A DNA stretch of 64,000 nucleotides from Lysobacter sp. HDW10 (GTDB lineage: Bacteria > Pseudomonadota > Gammaproteobacteria > Xanthomonadales > Xanthomonadaceae), in assembly GCF_011300685.1 (NCBI RefSeq), contig NZ_CP049864.1:62001-126000 (forward strand), read 5' to 3'. Shown here in pieces: positions 23,475 through 30,442 of this stretch. Position 1 is the first letter of the stretch, and every line of letters begins with the position of its first letter. Position numbers and translations under genes: made by a program. Under the pieces are notes generated by a model. The model made no database searches. It saw only the letters and a list, made by a program, of their open reading frames with translations, and was not told the DNA's origin.

Positions 23475-24055
23475 TGCGCGCGGTCCTGCACAAAGAGTCC
23501 GAACTTTCGCAATGCCCGAGCCGTTTCAAACAATGGCAGGCCCATCACACCGCTCGGGCTGCCTTCCACGTGGGCAATGAATGCTTGTGCCGCACCTTGA
23601 ATGGCGTAAGCGCCGGCCTTGCCTTCCCATTCGTTGCCAGCCAAATAGAAGTCAAGCAGGGCCGCATCGAGGGCACCGAAACGAACGCGGGTCGTCGACA
23701 CTTCGCGAACCTCGTTGCCCGCAGACACCAGCCATAGCACTGTGATCACCTCGTGTGTTTCGCCTGACAGGGCTTGCAGCATCTCGCGGGCGTCGTCGCG
23801 ATCTGCCGGTTTGCCGAAGACGCGGTCGCCAAGGACCACTTCGGTGTCTGAACCCAGCACCACAGCACTGGGATTGGACATGACCTTCAACAAACCTGCA
23901 CCCGCCTTCTCGCGAGCGACCCGGCTGACGTAGTCGACCGGCGGTTCATTGGGCAAGCGAACCTCGGGCAAGTCCAGATCGAGCAGGCCAAAGGGGACGC
24001 CCAATCGGGCGAGCAGGTCTGCGCGTCTGGGGGATTTCGAGGCTAAATAGAGCAT
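23471..24055 (-). CDS. maf: Maf family nucleoside triphosphate pyrophosphatase
   Basis: Maf proteins hydrolyse non-canonical or pyrimidine nucleoside triphosphates (dTTP/UTP in the YhdE branch). The 194-residue product begins MLYLASKSPRRADLLARLG, the family signature, and has the catalytic Asp in VVLGSDTEVVLGDRVFGKP, with YAIQGAAQAFIAHVEGS near the C-terminus. ATG 24055 is the only good start. It is the first gene of the maf-rng-yhdP-tldD operon. The 146-base gap to the divergent SIMPL gene must contain its promoter, but no strong boxes are evident. Confidence 0.93.
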   Translation of the reverse strand: MLYLASKSPRRADLLARLGVPFGLLDLDLPEVRLPNEPPVDYVSRVAREKAGAGLLKVMSNPSAVVLGSDTEVVLGDRVFGKPADRDDAREMLQALSGETHEVITVLWLVSAGNEVREVSTTRVRFGALDAALLDFYLAGNEWEGKAGAYAIQGAAQAFIAHVEGSPSGVMGLPLFETARALRKFGLFVQDRAQ

Positions 24056-24201
24056 GGCTCAAGGATACCGTGTCCACCCGTATGCACGGGCGATTCGCTG
24101 AATCTTTGGCAACCTGCGACCTGGCCTTTAACCCATCTCCCCCTCACCGACCGTTCACCGCCTATGACGCACTGTGCGTTCATGAATTTAAGGACCCTCC
24201 C

Positions 24202-24951
24202 ATGAAAGTGATTCCGACCCTCTTGGCCGCAGCGCTGGCCGTCTCACTCACGAGTTATGCCATGCCTAGCAAAGCCCAGAACGCCGCCAACATTGCCGCG
24301 GGTACCCAAACGCAAGATGGCACCTTGATTTCCGTGTCCGCTCAGGCCTCGGCAAATCGCGTGCCGGACATTGCGACGATTTCAACGGGCGTTGTGACGC
24401 AAGCGACGGATGCCAATTCGGCCATGCGTTTGAATGCCGAACAAATGACCCGCGTGAATGCTGCGATCAAGGCCGCCGGCATTGAGACACGTGACATTCG
24501 CACCAGTGGCGTCAGCCTCAATGCGCGCTACGACTATGAGAACGGCAAAAGCCCGCGCATCACCGGTTATGAAGCGCGCAATACCGTCAGCGTCAAGGTG
24601 CGCGATCTGTCGAAGCTCGGTAAGTTGATGGATGCGCTGGTCGCGGCCGGTGCCAACGATTTGAATGGCCCGAGCTTTGAAGTGGACAAAGCCGATGAGG
24701 CATACGACGAAGCGCGCTTGGCTGCACTGAAGAAGGCACGTGCGCGTGCAGACTTGTATGCCAATGCATTGGGCTTGCGTGTGCGTCGCATCGTCAGCAT
24801 CGATGAAGGCGGCGGCATGATGAACCCGATGCCGGTGATGCGTGCCATGAGTGCCGATGGCTTTGCAGGCAAGGCGGCGAATACCGAGATCGCACCCGGC
24901 GAAAGCAGCCTCGGCGTGACGCTCAATATCGTTTACGAATTGGGTCGCTAA
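24202..24951 (+). CDS. SIMPL domain (DUF541) periplasmic protein
   Basis: A 249-residue exported protein: signal peptide MKVIPTLLAAALAVSLTS with likely cleavage near SKAQ (about residue 24), then one SIMPL/DUF541 domain with ISVSAQASANRVPDIATIS and LKKARARADLYANALGLRV, both characteristic. The family includes oxidative-stress related YggE in Escherichia coli, whose biochemical role is unclear. ATG 24202 has AAGGA at 24190-24194; longer upstream starts would bury the signal peptide. The gene stands alone, divergent from maf and convergent with rlmH, with a terminator directly downstream. Confidence 0.9.
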   Translation: MKVIPTLLAAALAVSLTSYAMPSKAQNAANIAAGTQTQDGTLISVSAQASANRVPDIATISTGVVTQATDANSAMRLNAEQMTRVNAAIKAAGIETRDIRTSGVSLNARYDYENGKSPRITGYEARNTVSVKVRDLSKLGKLMDALVAAGANDLNGPSFEVDKADEAYDEARLAALKKARARADLYANALGLRVRRIVSIDEGGGMMNPMPVMRAMSADGFAGKAANTEIAPGESSLGVTLNIVYELGR

Positions 24952-24967
24952 GCACCCGTTCAATGGA

Positions 24968-25003
24968 CCCTCGCCATCGCGTATGGCGGGGGTTTTATTT
25001 TTT
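24968..25003 (+). terminator. Rho-independent terminator of the SIMPL gene
   Basis: A 10-base stem (CCCTCGCCAT with ATGGCGGGGG, one T-G pair) with a 5-base loop is followed by TTTTATTTTTT. It starts 16 bases after the SIMPL stop codon and its T-run touches the convergent rlmH stop codon. Confidence 0.9.
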
Positions 25004-25472
25004 AGGCGCGATGATACGGATGGTTCGCCAACATCGAGCACGCGCGATACAGTTGTTCTGCCAGCACCACGCGCGCCAACATGTGCGGCAAGGTGAGCGG
25101 ACCTAAAGACCAAGATTCATCTGCACGTGCGCGCACTTCGTCTGCGTGACCTTCCGGGCCACCAATCAAGAAAACGAGATCCCGTCCTTGGCCACGCCAG
25201 TGCGCCATGCGTTGCGCCAGTTGTTCTGAAGACCAAGGTTTGCCCGGGCCATCGAGTGCCACCACCCACGCCCCTTTCGGAATGTGCTCAAGCACGCGCT
25301 GGCCTTCTTCATAGGTCGCGCGCACCGCATCGCGGCCTTTGCCGCGGATGCCCGGTGTCACTTCATGCAAATGCAGCGGCAAGTTGTGCGATAGCCGCTT
25401 TCTGAAATCTTCGAAGCCTTCACTCACCCATGCAGGTGGCTTTTCACCCACGGCAATGAGGTGGGCTTTCAT
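25002..25472 (-). CDS. rlmH: 23S rRNA pseudouridine-1915 N3-methyltransferase RlmH
   Basis: RlmH is a SPOUT methyltransferase that modifies pseudouridine 1915 in helix 69 of 23S rRNA, acting on complete 70S ribosomes. The 156-residue length is typical. The SAM-binding knot shows VFLIGGPEGHADEVRARAD and LGPLTLPHMLARVVLAEQLYRA, and the protein ends with the conserved HPYHR. It follows rsfS by 18 bases; rsfS-rlmH is a conserved pair of ribosome-related genes. Confidence 0.97.
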   Translation of the reverse strand: MKAHLIAVGEKPPAWVSEGFEDFRKRLSHNLPLHLHEVTPGIRGKGRDAVRATYEEGQRVLEHIPKGAWVVALDGPGKPWSSEQLAQRMAHWRGQGRDLVFLIGGPEGHADEVRARADESWSLGPLTLPHMLARVVLAEQLYRACSMLANHPYHRA

Positions 25473-25490
25473 GCGTTGGCCTTCGGCTGC

Positions 25491-25898
25491 TTAGCCGGCG
25501 TTTTGATCACGTGATGACGGCGGTTCATCGCCGACCGTCCAGAGGCGTTCCAAGGCGTAAAACTCGCGCACACGCGGCAACATCACGTGCACCACGACGT
25601 CGCCCAAATCGACCAGCACCCATTCGGCTTCGCGCTCACCTTCAACGCCCAACGGCTGGCAGTCGAGCTTCTTGGATTCACGCATGACTTCATCGGCGAT
25701 GGACTTGACGTGCCGGGTCGAAGTACCGGAGACGATGACCAAGTAATCGCACACGCTGGTCTTGCCACGTACATCGATTTCTGAGACTTCCAAGCCTTTC
25801 AAGTTGGCGACGGCGATATGCACGTGTTTCAAGAGCACATCGACAGGCGGCGGTGGATTAGGCAACTGGGTCTTAATGACGTGGGCTTGGTTGGTCAA
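25491..25898 (-). CDS. rsfS: Ribosomal silencing factor RsfS
   Basis: RsfS binds ribosomal protein uL14 and blocks subunit joining when nutrients run low. The conserved domain spans most of the 135-residue prediction: VANLKGLEVSEIDVRGKTS, CDYLVIVSGTSTRHVKSIAD and EWVLVDLGDVVVHVMLPRVREFY. I chose TTG 25898 because GGAG lies at 25908-25911; the open frame extends to a GTG at 25946, but a TATAAT box (25926-25931) falls inside that extension. nadD, the usual upstream neighbour, is absent; safE precedes it instead. Confidence 0.92.
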   Translation of the reverse strand: MTNQAHVIKTQLPNPPPPVDVLLKHVHIAVANLKGLEVSEIDVRGKTSVCDYLVIVSGTSTRHVKSIADEVMRESKKLDCQPLGVEGEREAEWVLVDLGDVVVHVMLPRVREFYALERLWTVGDEPPSSRDQNAG

Positions 25899-25925
25899 CA
25901 GTGGGTACTCCGGTGGATACCGCGA

Positions 25926-25959
25926 ATTATAGGGCAGCCTCGGCACACTTGGATGTCAA
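25926..25959 (-). promoter_or_regulatory. Putative promoter of rsfS-rlmH
   Basis: On the minus strand a perfect -10 hexamer TATAAT lies at 25926-25931, about 7-8 bases upstream of the expected transcription start and 14 bases upstream of the Shine-Dalgarno of rsfS. A perfect TTGACA is present at 25954-25959, but the spacing of 22 bases is longer than the usual 16-18, so it may not act as the -35 element. Confidence 0.55.
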
Positions 25960-26057
25960 AACCTCAACGTGAAACCCTGAACGAGCCAAGCGCAGGCGCG
26001 CTTGATGTGCCTCAGCGTATGACTGGCAGCGATACCCGAACGGGCTTAAAACGCGGG

Positions 26058-26789
26058 TTAACTGCCAACCGGCAGCGTTCGACACCCGAGCGCTTCCAGC
26101 ACGCCATGCAGGACGGGTGACTTTGCGAGCAAGGGTGCAGACAAGGTCAAAATGCCGAGCAACATCAAACCGGCCGCAGCAAATTTTTTGCCTTTGCCGC
26201 GTTGAAGGCCTTGCGCCACTCGGGCACCCGCCCACGTCAATGGCACCATCACGACACAGGTGCCAAGGCCGAACGCTGCCATTGTCAGTGCACCGTGCCA
26301 GACGTCGCCTTGCAGCCACGCGGCCGTCAAGAGCGTTGTACTCAAACCGCAGGGCAACCATCCCCAAAACAATCCGACCAACACGCGCTTAAGGGTCGTG
26401 TCGGCAGGAACGAGTTGTTTATGCAATGGCTGCAGCCAATGCCAAAGGCGACCGCCCGGTGATCGAAGTAAGCCCAAGCGTCCGCGCGTGTCGAGCATGC
26501 GCAGTGCCACGATGATCAATACAAGTCCGACCATCGCACGCAGCGTCAAACCCACGTTGGGATTGCGTGCAAACTGCAGCATACCGGCACCGATCGCACC
26601 GACCGCTGCACCCGCAACGGTGTAGCCTAAAACGCGTCCTAGATTTGGTTGAACCGCCATCCAGAACGAGGGTTTGGATGTGCGTGCATTGATGCTTGTT
26701 GCGATGCCACTGCACATCAACACACAGTGCGCGCTGCCCAACAAGCCGCTGAGCAAGGCACCACTGATCACGATCCAATCAATCGGCAT
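26058..26789 (-). CDS. Sulfite exporter TauE/SafE family membrane protein
   Basis: A 243-residue polytopic membrane protein with about six hydrophobic helices. The first helix holds GLLGSAHCVLMCSGIA, the HCxxxC-type motif typical of the TauE/SafE relatives that accompany cbb3 oxidase genes and are suspected to move metal ions or sulfur compounds. The start ATG 26789 overlaps the end of ccoS by 11 bases, so it is translationally linked to the cytochrome cluster. It is the last gene of that operon. The substrate cannot be told from sequence. Confidence 0.85.
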   Translation of the reverse strand: MPIDWIVISGALLSGLLGSAHCVLMCSGIATSINARTSKPSFWMAVQPNLGRVLGYTVAGAAVGAIGAGMLQFARNPNVGLTLRAMVGLVLIIVALRMLDTRGRLGLLRSPGGRLWHWLQPLHKQLVPADTTLKRVLVGLFWGWLPCGLSTTLLTAAWLQGDVWHGALTMAAFGLGTCVVMVPLTWAGARVAQGLQRGKGKKFAAAGLMLLGILTLSAPLLAKSPVLHGVLEALGCRTLPVGS

Positions 26790-26955
26790 CGGCCTTGCCG
26801 GAGGTCGATGTGTCTGTTTCGTCGTCTACGAGAATATCCAGTGCTGCGCTATCGAGATTCTCGAATTGACCTTTTTTCACGGCCCACACGAACATCAAGA
26901 TCGCCACGACCAAAAGCATCAAGCTGATTGGGATCAATAGCAGCAGCATGTTCAT
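26779..26955 (-). CDS. ccoS: cbb3-type cytochrome oxidase assembly protein CcoS
   Basis: Found by translating the gap between ccmI and the SafE gene. It encodes 58 residues: one N-terminal transmembrane helix (MLLLLIPISLMLLVVAILMF) followed by the CcoS hallmark FVWAVKKGQFENLDSAALDI and an acidic tail. CcoS is needed for cofactor (haem/copper) insertion in cbb3 oxidase. Its ATG overlaps the ccmI stop by four bases (26952-26955) and its end overlaps safE by 11, so it is translationally coupled on both sides. Normally ccoS follows ccoI; here three ccm genes intervene. Confidence 0.93.
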   Translation of the reverse strand: MNMLLLLIPISLMLLVVAILMFVWAVKKGQFENLDSAALDILVDDETDTSTSGKADAD

Positions 26956-27962
26956 TCGCGTTTTAGCTCCAGACTGACTGCCGACTTCGCAGGCAAAACA
27001 ACGCGCACCGGGGCTGTTTCGATATCGCCTTCACCGCGGTTCGCCGTGCCGCCGAAAGACAATCGCGCAAACACTTCAACGGATTTCACAGTGCTGAGTT
27101 TGGCGGTGGGCATCGGACTGTCGGCATCGGTCAGGTTGACCGTGGCAGGAAGTTCCGACAAGGCGAGTTTGCGTGCCGCGATGGGCATGGGTTGGCCATC
27201 CGGCAATCGCGCGATGACGTAGACAGCGGTGTCGGCTGTCACGCGCGAATCTTTTGCCAACGCCGGATCAATTTTCACGTGTACGTCGAGTCCACGCGCT
27301 TCACTGCTGGCGCGTGCCGGCATTTGAATTTCAGGCAGGCCTGCGGCAACGCGTGCCAAATTGACTTGTGGCAACAGTGCTTCGGCCGCTGCAGATTCAA
27401 CGCGTGCCAACAAGGGTGTCCACGTTTCTGCTGCCTCGGCATTCTTCCCTTGTTGTCGCAAGGCAACGCCTAGGAACCAACGGGCACGTTCGTTATTCGC
27501 ATCCTTGGTCGATGCGCGTTGCAGCATCTCTATGGCTTGAGGATCGAACCGATGTTGCGCATCCGCCATGGCGCGTGATTCCGCTGCATCGGTGAGGAAC
27601 GCCACATTGTCAGGTGCCAAGGCTGTCGCCTTTGCAAATGCATCGCGTGATTTCTCAAATTGGCCGTCTTGGCGATAGGACTGTGCAAGCAAGGCCCAGC
27701 CTTCGGGCTGCTTCTCATCTTTGGCCAGCGCCGTTTCCAACTGATAGATGGCGTCTTTCATGGAGCGGGGTTGGTTCACCAAGCGCGCATCCAAGGCTTC
27801 GGGTGTGCCCAATTGCCAATACAACGCGCCCGCACCCACTGCGCCGATAGCGAGGACGGCGAGTCCCACTTTGGCTTGTGCTTTTAGAACCGGATACAAC
27901 ACGAGTGCCAGGACGACGACGACCAGCACCGCCGCAATAACGATGAATTGAATGTTCACCAC
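26952..27962 (-). CDS. ccmI: Cytochrome c maturation protein CcmI (TPR)
   Basis: CcmI is a chaperone that delivers apocytochrome c to the haem-ligation complex. The 336-residue product has two N-terminal transmembrane helices (IQFIVIAAVLVVVVLALVL and VGLAVLAIGAVGAGALYW), TPR repeats from about residue 85 to 200 (GWALLAQSYRQDGQFEKSRD, ARWFLGVALRQQGKNAEAA), and a beta-rich C-terminal periplasmic domain. Start codons are tandem GTG 27962 and GTG 27959; the second overlaps the ccmH stop. It overlaps ccoS downstream. Confidence 0.9.
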   Translation of the reverse strand: MVNIQFIVIAAVLVVVVLALVLYPVLKAQAKVGLAVLAIGAVGAGALYWQLGTPEALDARLVNQPRSMKDAIYQLETALAKDEKQPEGWALLAQSYRQDGQFEKSRDAFAKATALAPDNVAFLTDAAESRAMADAQHRFDPQAIEMLQRASTKDANNERARWFLGVALRQQGKNAEAAETWTPLLARVESAAAEALLPQVNLARVAAGLPEIQMPARASSEARGLDVHVKIDPALAKDSRVTADTAVYVIARLPDGQPMPIAARKLALSELPATVNLTDADSPMPTAKLSTVKSVEVFARLSFGGTANRGEGDIETAPVRVVLPAKSAVSLELKRE

Positions 27963-28429
27963 TCTTCTTCCTCTTCCGGTACGCGAGCGTCACTGTGCGG
28001 CACAACGGTTTTGCGCTTTCTAACGAAGCCGAACAGGACGACAGCGCCACCTACAGCCAATAGCAAGGGGCCAAACCAAAGCAGCATATTCATGCCAGCC
28101 ATGCGCGGCTTGTACAGCACAAATTCGCCATAACGCTGTACCAAGAACGTCTTGATCTCGGCGTCGGTCATGCCCTTTCGCATCAGACCCAATACCTCTA
28201 CGCGCAAATCGCGCGCGATGACGGCATTGGAATCTGCCAAGGATTGGTTTTGACACATGACGCACCGCAGTTCTGATGACAGTGCATGAAAACGACTTTC
28301 TTCATGTGCGTCACGAAAGATCAACGGTGCTGCATTGGTATCTGTTTGCGCGCTCGCCTTCGGCGACATCACGCCCAGACCTGCACACAAGCACAGCATC
28401 ACGAGCAAGCTTTGCATCATGCGCATCAT
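27956..28429 (-). CDS. ccmH: Cytochrome c maturation thiol protein CcmH
   Basis: CcmH is a periplasm-facing thioredoxin-like protein that reduces apocytochrome c thiols before haem attachment. The 157-residue product has a signal peptide (MMRMMQSLLVMLCLCAG, cleavage near SAQ at residue 28), the signature LRCVMCQNQSLADS with the redox cysteine pair at about residues 55 and 59, and a C-terminal transmembrane anchor (LLWFGPLLLAVGGAVVLFGF). It overlaps ccmF (ATGA) and ccmI. It lacks the fused CcmI-like TPR half seen in Escherichia coli CcmH. Confidence 0.94.
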   Translation of the reverse strand: MMRMMQSLLVMLCLCAGLGVMSPKASAQTDTNAAPLIFRDAHEESRFHALSSELRCVMCQNQSLADSNAVIARDLRVEVLGLMRKGMTDAEIKTFLVQRYGEFVLYKPRMAGMNMLLWFGPLLLAVGGAVVLFGFVRKRKTVVPHSDARVPEEEEEW

Positions 28430-30384
28430 GATGTGGCGCCCCCCATGCCTTTGAAGCGTTTATCGGCAGCGGTCACAAAGGCACCCAAGGCCATCAAGAT
28501 GGCGCCGAACCAGATCCAACGTACAAAGGGTTTGATATGGATGCGCACGGCCCAGCTGCTACTGCCCTTGCTGCTATTGGCGGCATCTAGCGGCTCGCCC
28601 AATGCAACGTAGATGTCACGCAATGCATTGCGCGAAATCGCGGATTCCGTCATGACTTGTCCACCCGCAACGTACTTGCGTTTTTCAGGGAGCAAGGTGG
28701 TTTCTTTCATACGTGGTGTGCGCATGATCAAGATGCCCTGGTCCGAGACATAGTTGGGGCCTTCCACATGCTTCGCACCTTTGAACGTAAAGGTGTTGGC
28801 GCCGACGGTCACGGTATCGCCCGGCTTCATCGCAAGTTCGCGCTGTGTACTCAGCGCTTCGGTGAGCAATGCGCCGACCAAGAACACAGCAATGCCCATG
28901 TGCGCGAACGACATGCCCACCATTTCGAGCGTCATTTTCTGGCCCGCAGTTTTCGACTTCAGGCGGGAATAAATGAAGCGAGCGGTCCCTGCTGCCACCC
29001 AAACAGCGGCCGCAATACCGACGGCCGCTTTGAAGCGCCCTTGCGGTGCGATAAAGAATGCAAGTGCACCGCTCACGAGTGCCAACGCGGCCCACGGCCA
29101 CAACAGCTTTGCAACGCGACTGCCTTGCTCACGCTGCCAATAGGTCAAGGGACCGAAAGGCACCAGCAACACCAAGGGTGTCATCAACACGATGAACAAC
29201 AATCCGAAGTACGGCGGCCCCACGGACACTTTGCCGAGGTTCAACGCATCGGCCAACAGCGGATACAAGGTGCCGATCAACACCATCGCACTGGCAGACG
29301 TGAGCAACAAATTGTTTGCCATCAACAGCGTTTCACGCGAGTTGAGCGTGAACGGCTTTGGCGTTGAGGACGCTTGCGTCGTGTGCGCGCGTAAGGCGTA
29401 CAAGATGAGTGAGCCGCCGACCACGAGCCCCAAGAAAATCAGAATGAAAACGCCACGCGTTGGATCCGCTGCAAAGGCGTGCACACTGGTCAACACACCG
29501 GAACGCACCAGGAACGTACCGAGTAAGGACAGGGAGAACGCAGCGATCGCAAGCAGGATCGTCCACGCGCCAAAGCCACCGCGCTTTTCTGTCACGGCTT
29601 GCGAATGCAGCAAGGCAGCGCCCGCGAGCCAAGGCATGAAACTCGCATTCTCAACCGGATCCCAGAACCACCATCCGCCCCAACCGAGTTCGTAGTACGC
29701 CCACCACGAGCCGATCATGATGCCGAGCGTTAGAAAGCCCCAAGCCACATTCGTCCACGGCCGCGTCCAGCGCAGCCAACGTGCATCCAATTGGCCTTCC
29801 AACAAGGCGGCAACTGCAAACGCAAACGGCACGGCAAAACCGACATAGCCCAAGTACAGCATTGGCGGATGCGCGACCATGCCCGGGTCTTGTAACAAGG
29901 GGTTTAAGTCGTTGCCATCTGCCGCCGACGGCAGCAAGCGAACAAACGGATTGCTTGTGAAAAACAAGAACGCAAGGAAACCGGCAGAGACAAAGCCCAT
30001 CACGCCGAGCACGCGCGCCATCACGGTCAGCGGTAACTTGCGTGAGAACAGCGCGACGGCTGCGGTCCACACCGACAGAATCAATGCCCAAAGCAGCAAT
30101 GAGCCTTCATGCGAACCCCACACCGCCGTGACGCGATACAGCATCGGCAACAAAGAGTTGCTGTTATCGGCCACGTATTTGATCGAGAAATCTTGACGGA
30201 CGAAACCCAAGGTCAAGACGAGATAGGCCAAGCCCACCATCGCGAGCTGTGCCGCCGCGGCGGGTCGCGCGATCTCCATCCAGTCTCGACGTCCGCCGTG
30301 TGCGCCCCAAAGCGGCAAAACACACTGCAAGGTTGCAATAATCATCGCCAAGATCAGGGCGATTTGTCCAAGCTCTGGCAACAT
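28426..30384 (-). CDS. ccmF: Haem lyase CcmF/NrfE family, cytochrome c-type biogenesis protein
   Basis: CcmF is the membrane haem lyase that attaches haem from holo-CcmE to apocytochrome c. The 652-residue protein is rich in transmembrane helices and has the tryptophan-rich haem-handling WWD motif WGGWWFWDPVENASFMPWL near residue 235, as well as WGSHEGSLLLWALILS. It starts 58 bases after ccoI and overlaps ccmH by four bases. ccmG, which usually follows ccmF, is not present, nor are ccmA-E, so those must lie elsewhere. Confidence 0.95.
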   Translation of the reverse strand: MLPELGQIALILAMIIATLQCVLPLWGAHGGRRDWMEIARPAAAAQLAMVGLAYLVLTLGFVRQDFSIKYVADNSNSLLPMLYRVTAVWGSHEGSLLLWALILSVWTAAVALFSRKLPLTVMARVLGVMGFVSAGFLAFLFFTSNPFVRLLPSAADGNDLNPLLQDPGMVAHPPMLYLGYVGFAVPFAFAVAALLEGQLDARWLRWTRPWTNVAWGFLTLGIMIGSWWAYYELGWGGWWFWDPVENASFMPWLAGAALLHSQAVTEKRGGFGAWTILLAIAAFSLSLLGTFLVRSGVLTSVHAFAADPTRGVFILIFLGLVVGGSLILYALRAHTTQASSTPKPFTLNSRETLLMANNLLLTSASAMVLIGTLYPLLADALNLGKVSVGPPYFGLLFIVLMTPLVLLVPFGPLTYWQREQGSRVAKLLWPWAALALVSGALAFFIAPQGRFKAAVGIAAAVWVAAGTARFIYSRLKSKTAGQKMTLEMVGMSFAHMGIAVFLVGALLTEALSTQRELAMKPGDTVTVGANTFTFKGAKHVEGPNYVSDQGILIMRTPRMKETTLLPEKRKYVAGGQVMTESAISRNALRDIYVALGEPLDAANSSKGSSSWAVRIHIKPFVRWIWFGAILMALGAFVTAADKRFKGMGGATS

Positions 30385-30442
30385 GCGTGCCCTTCTCCGT
30401 TAGTGCGCCCAGACATTCCCGGTCGCCTTTATGCACAACGTA

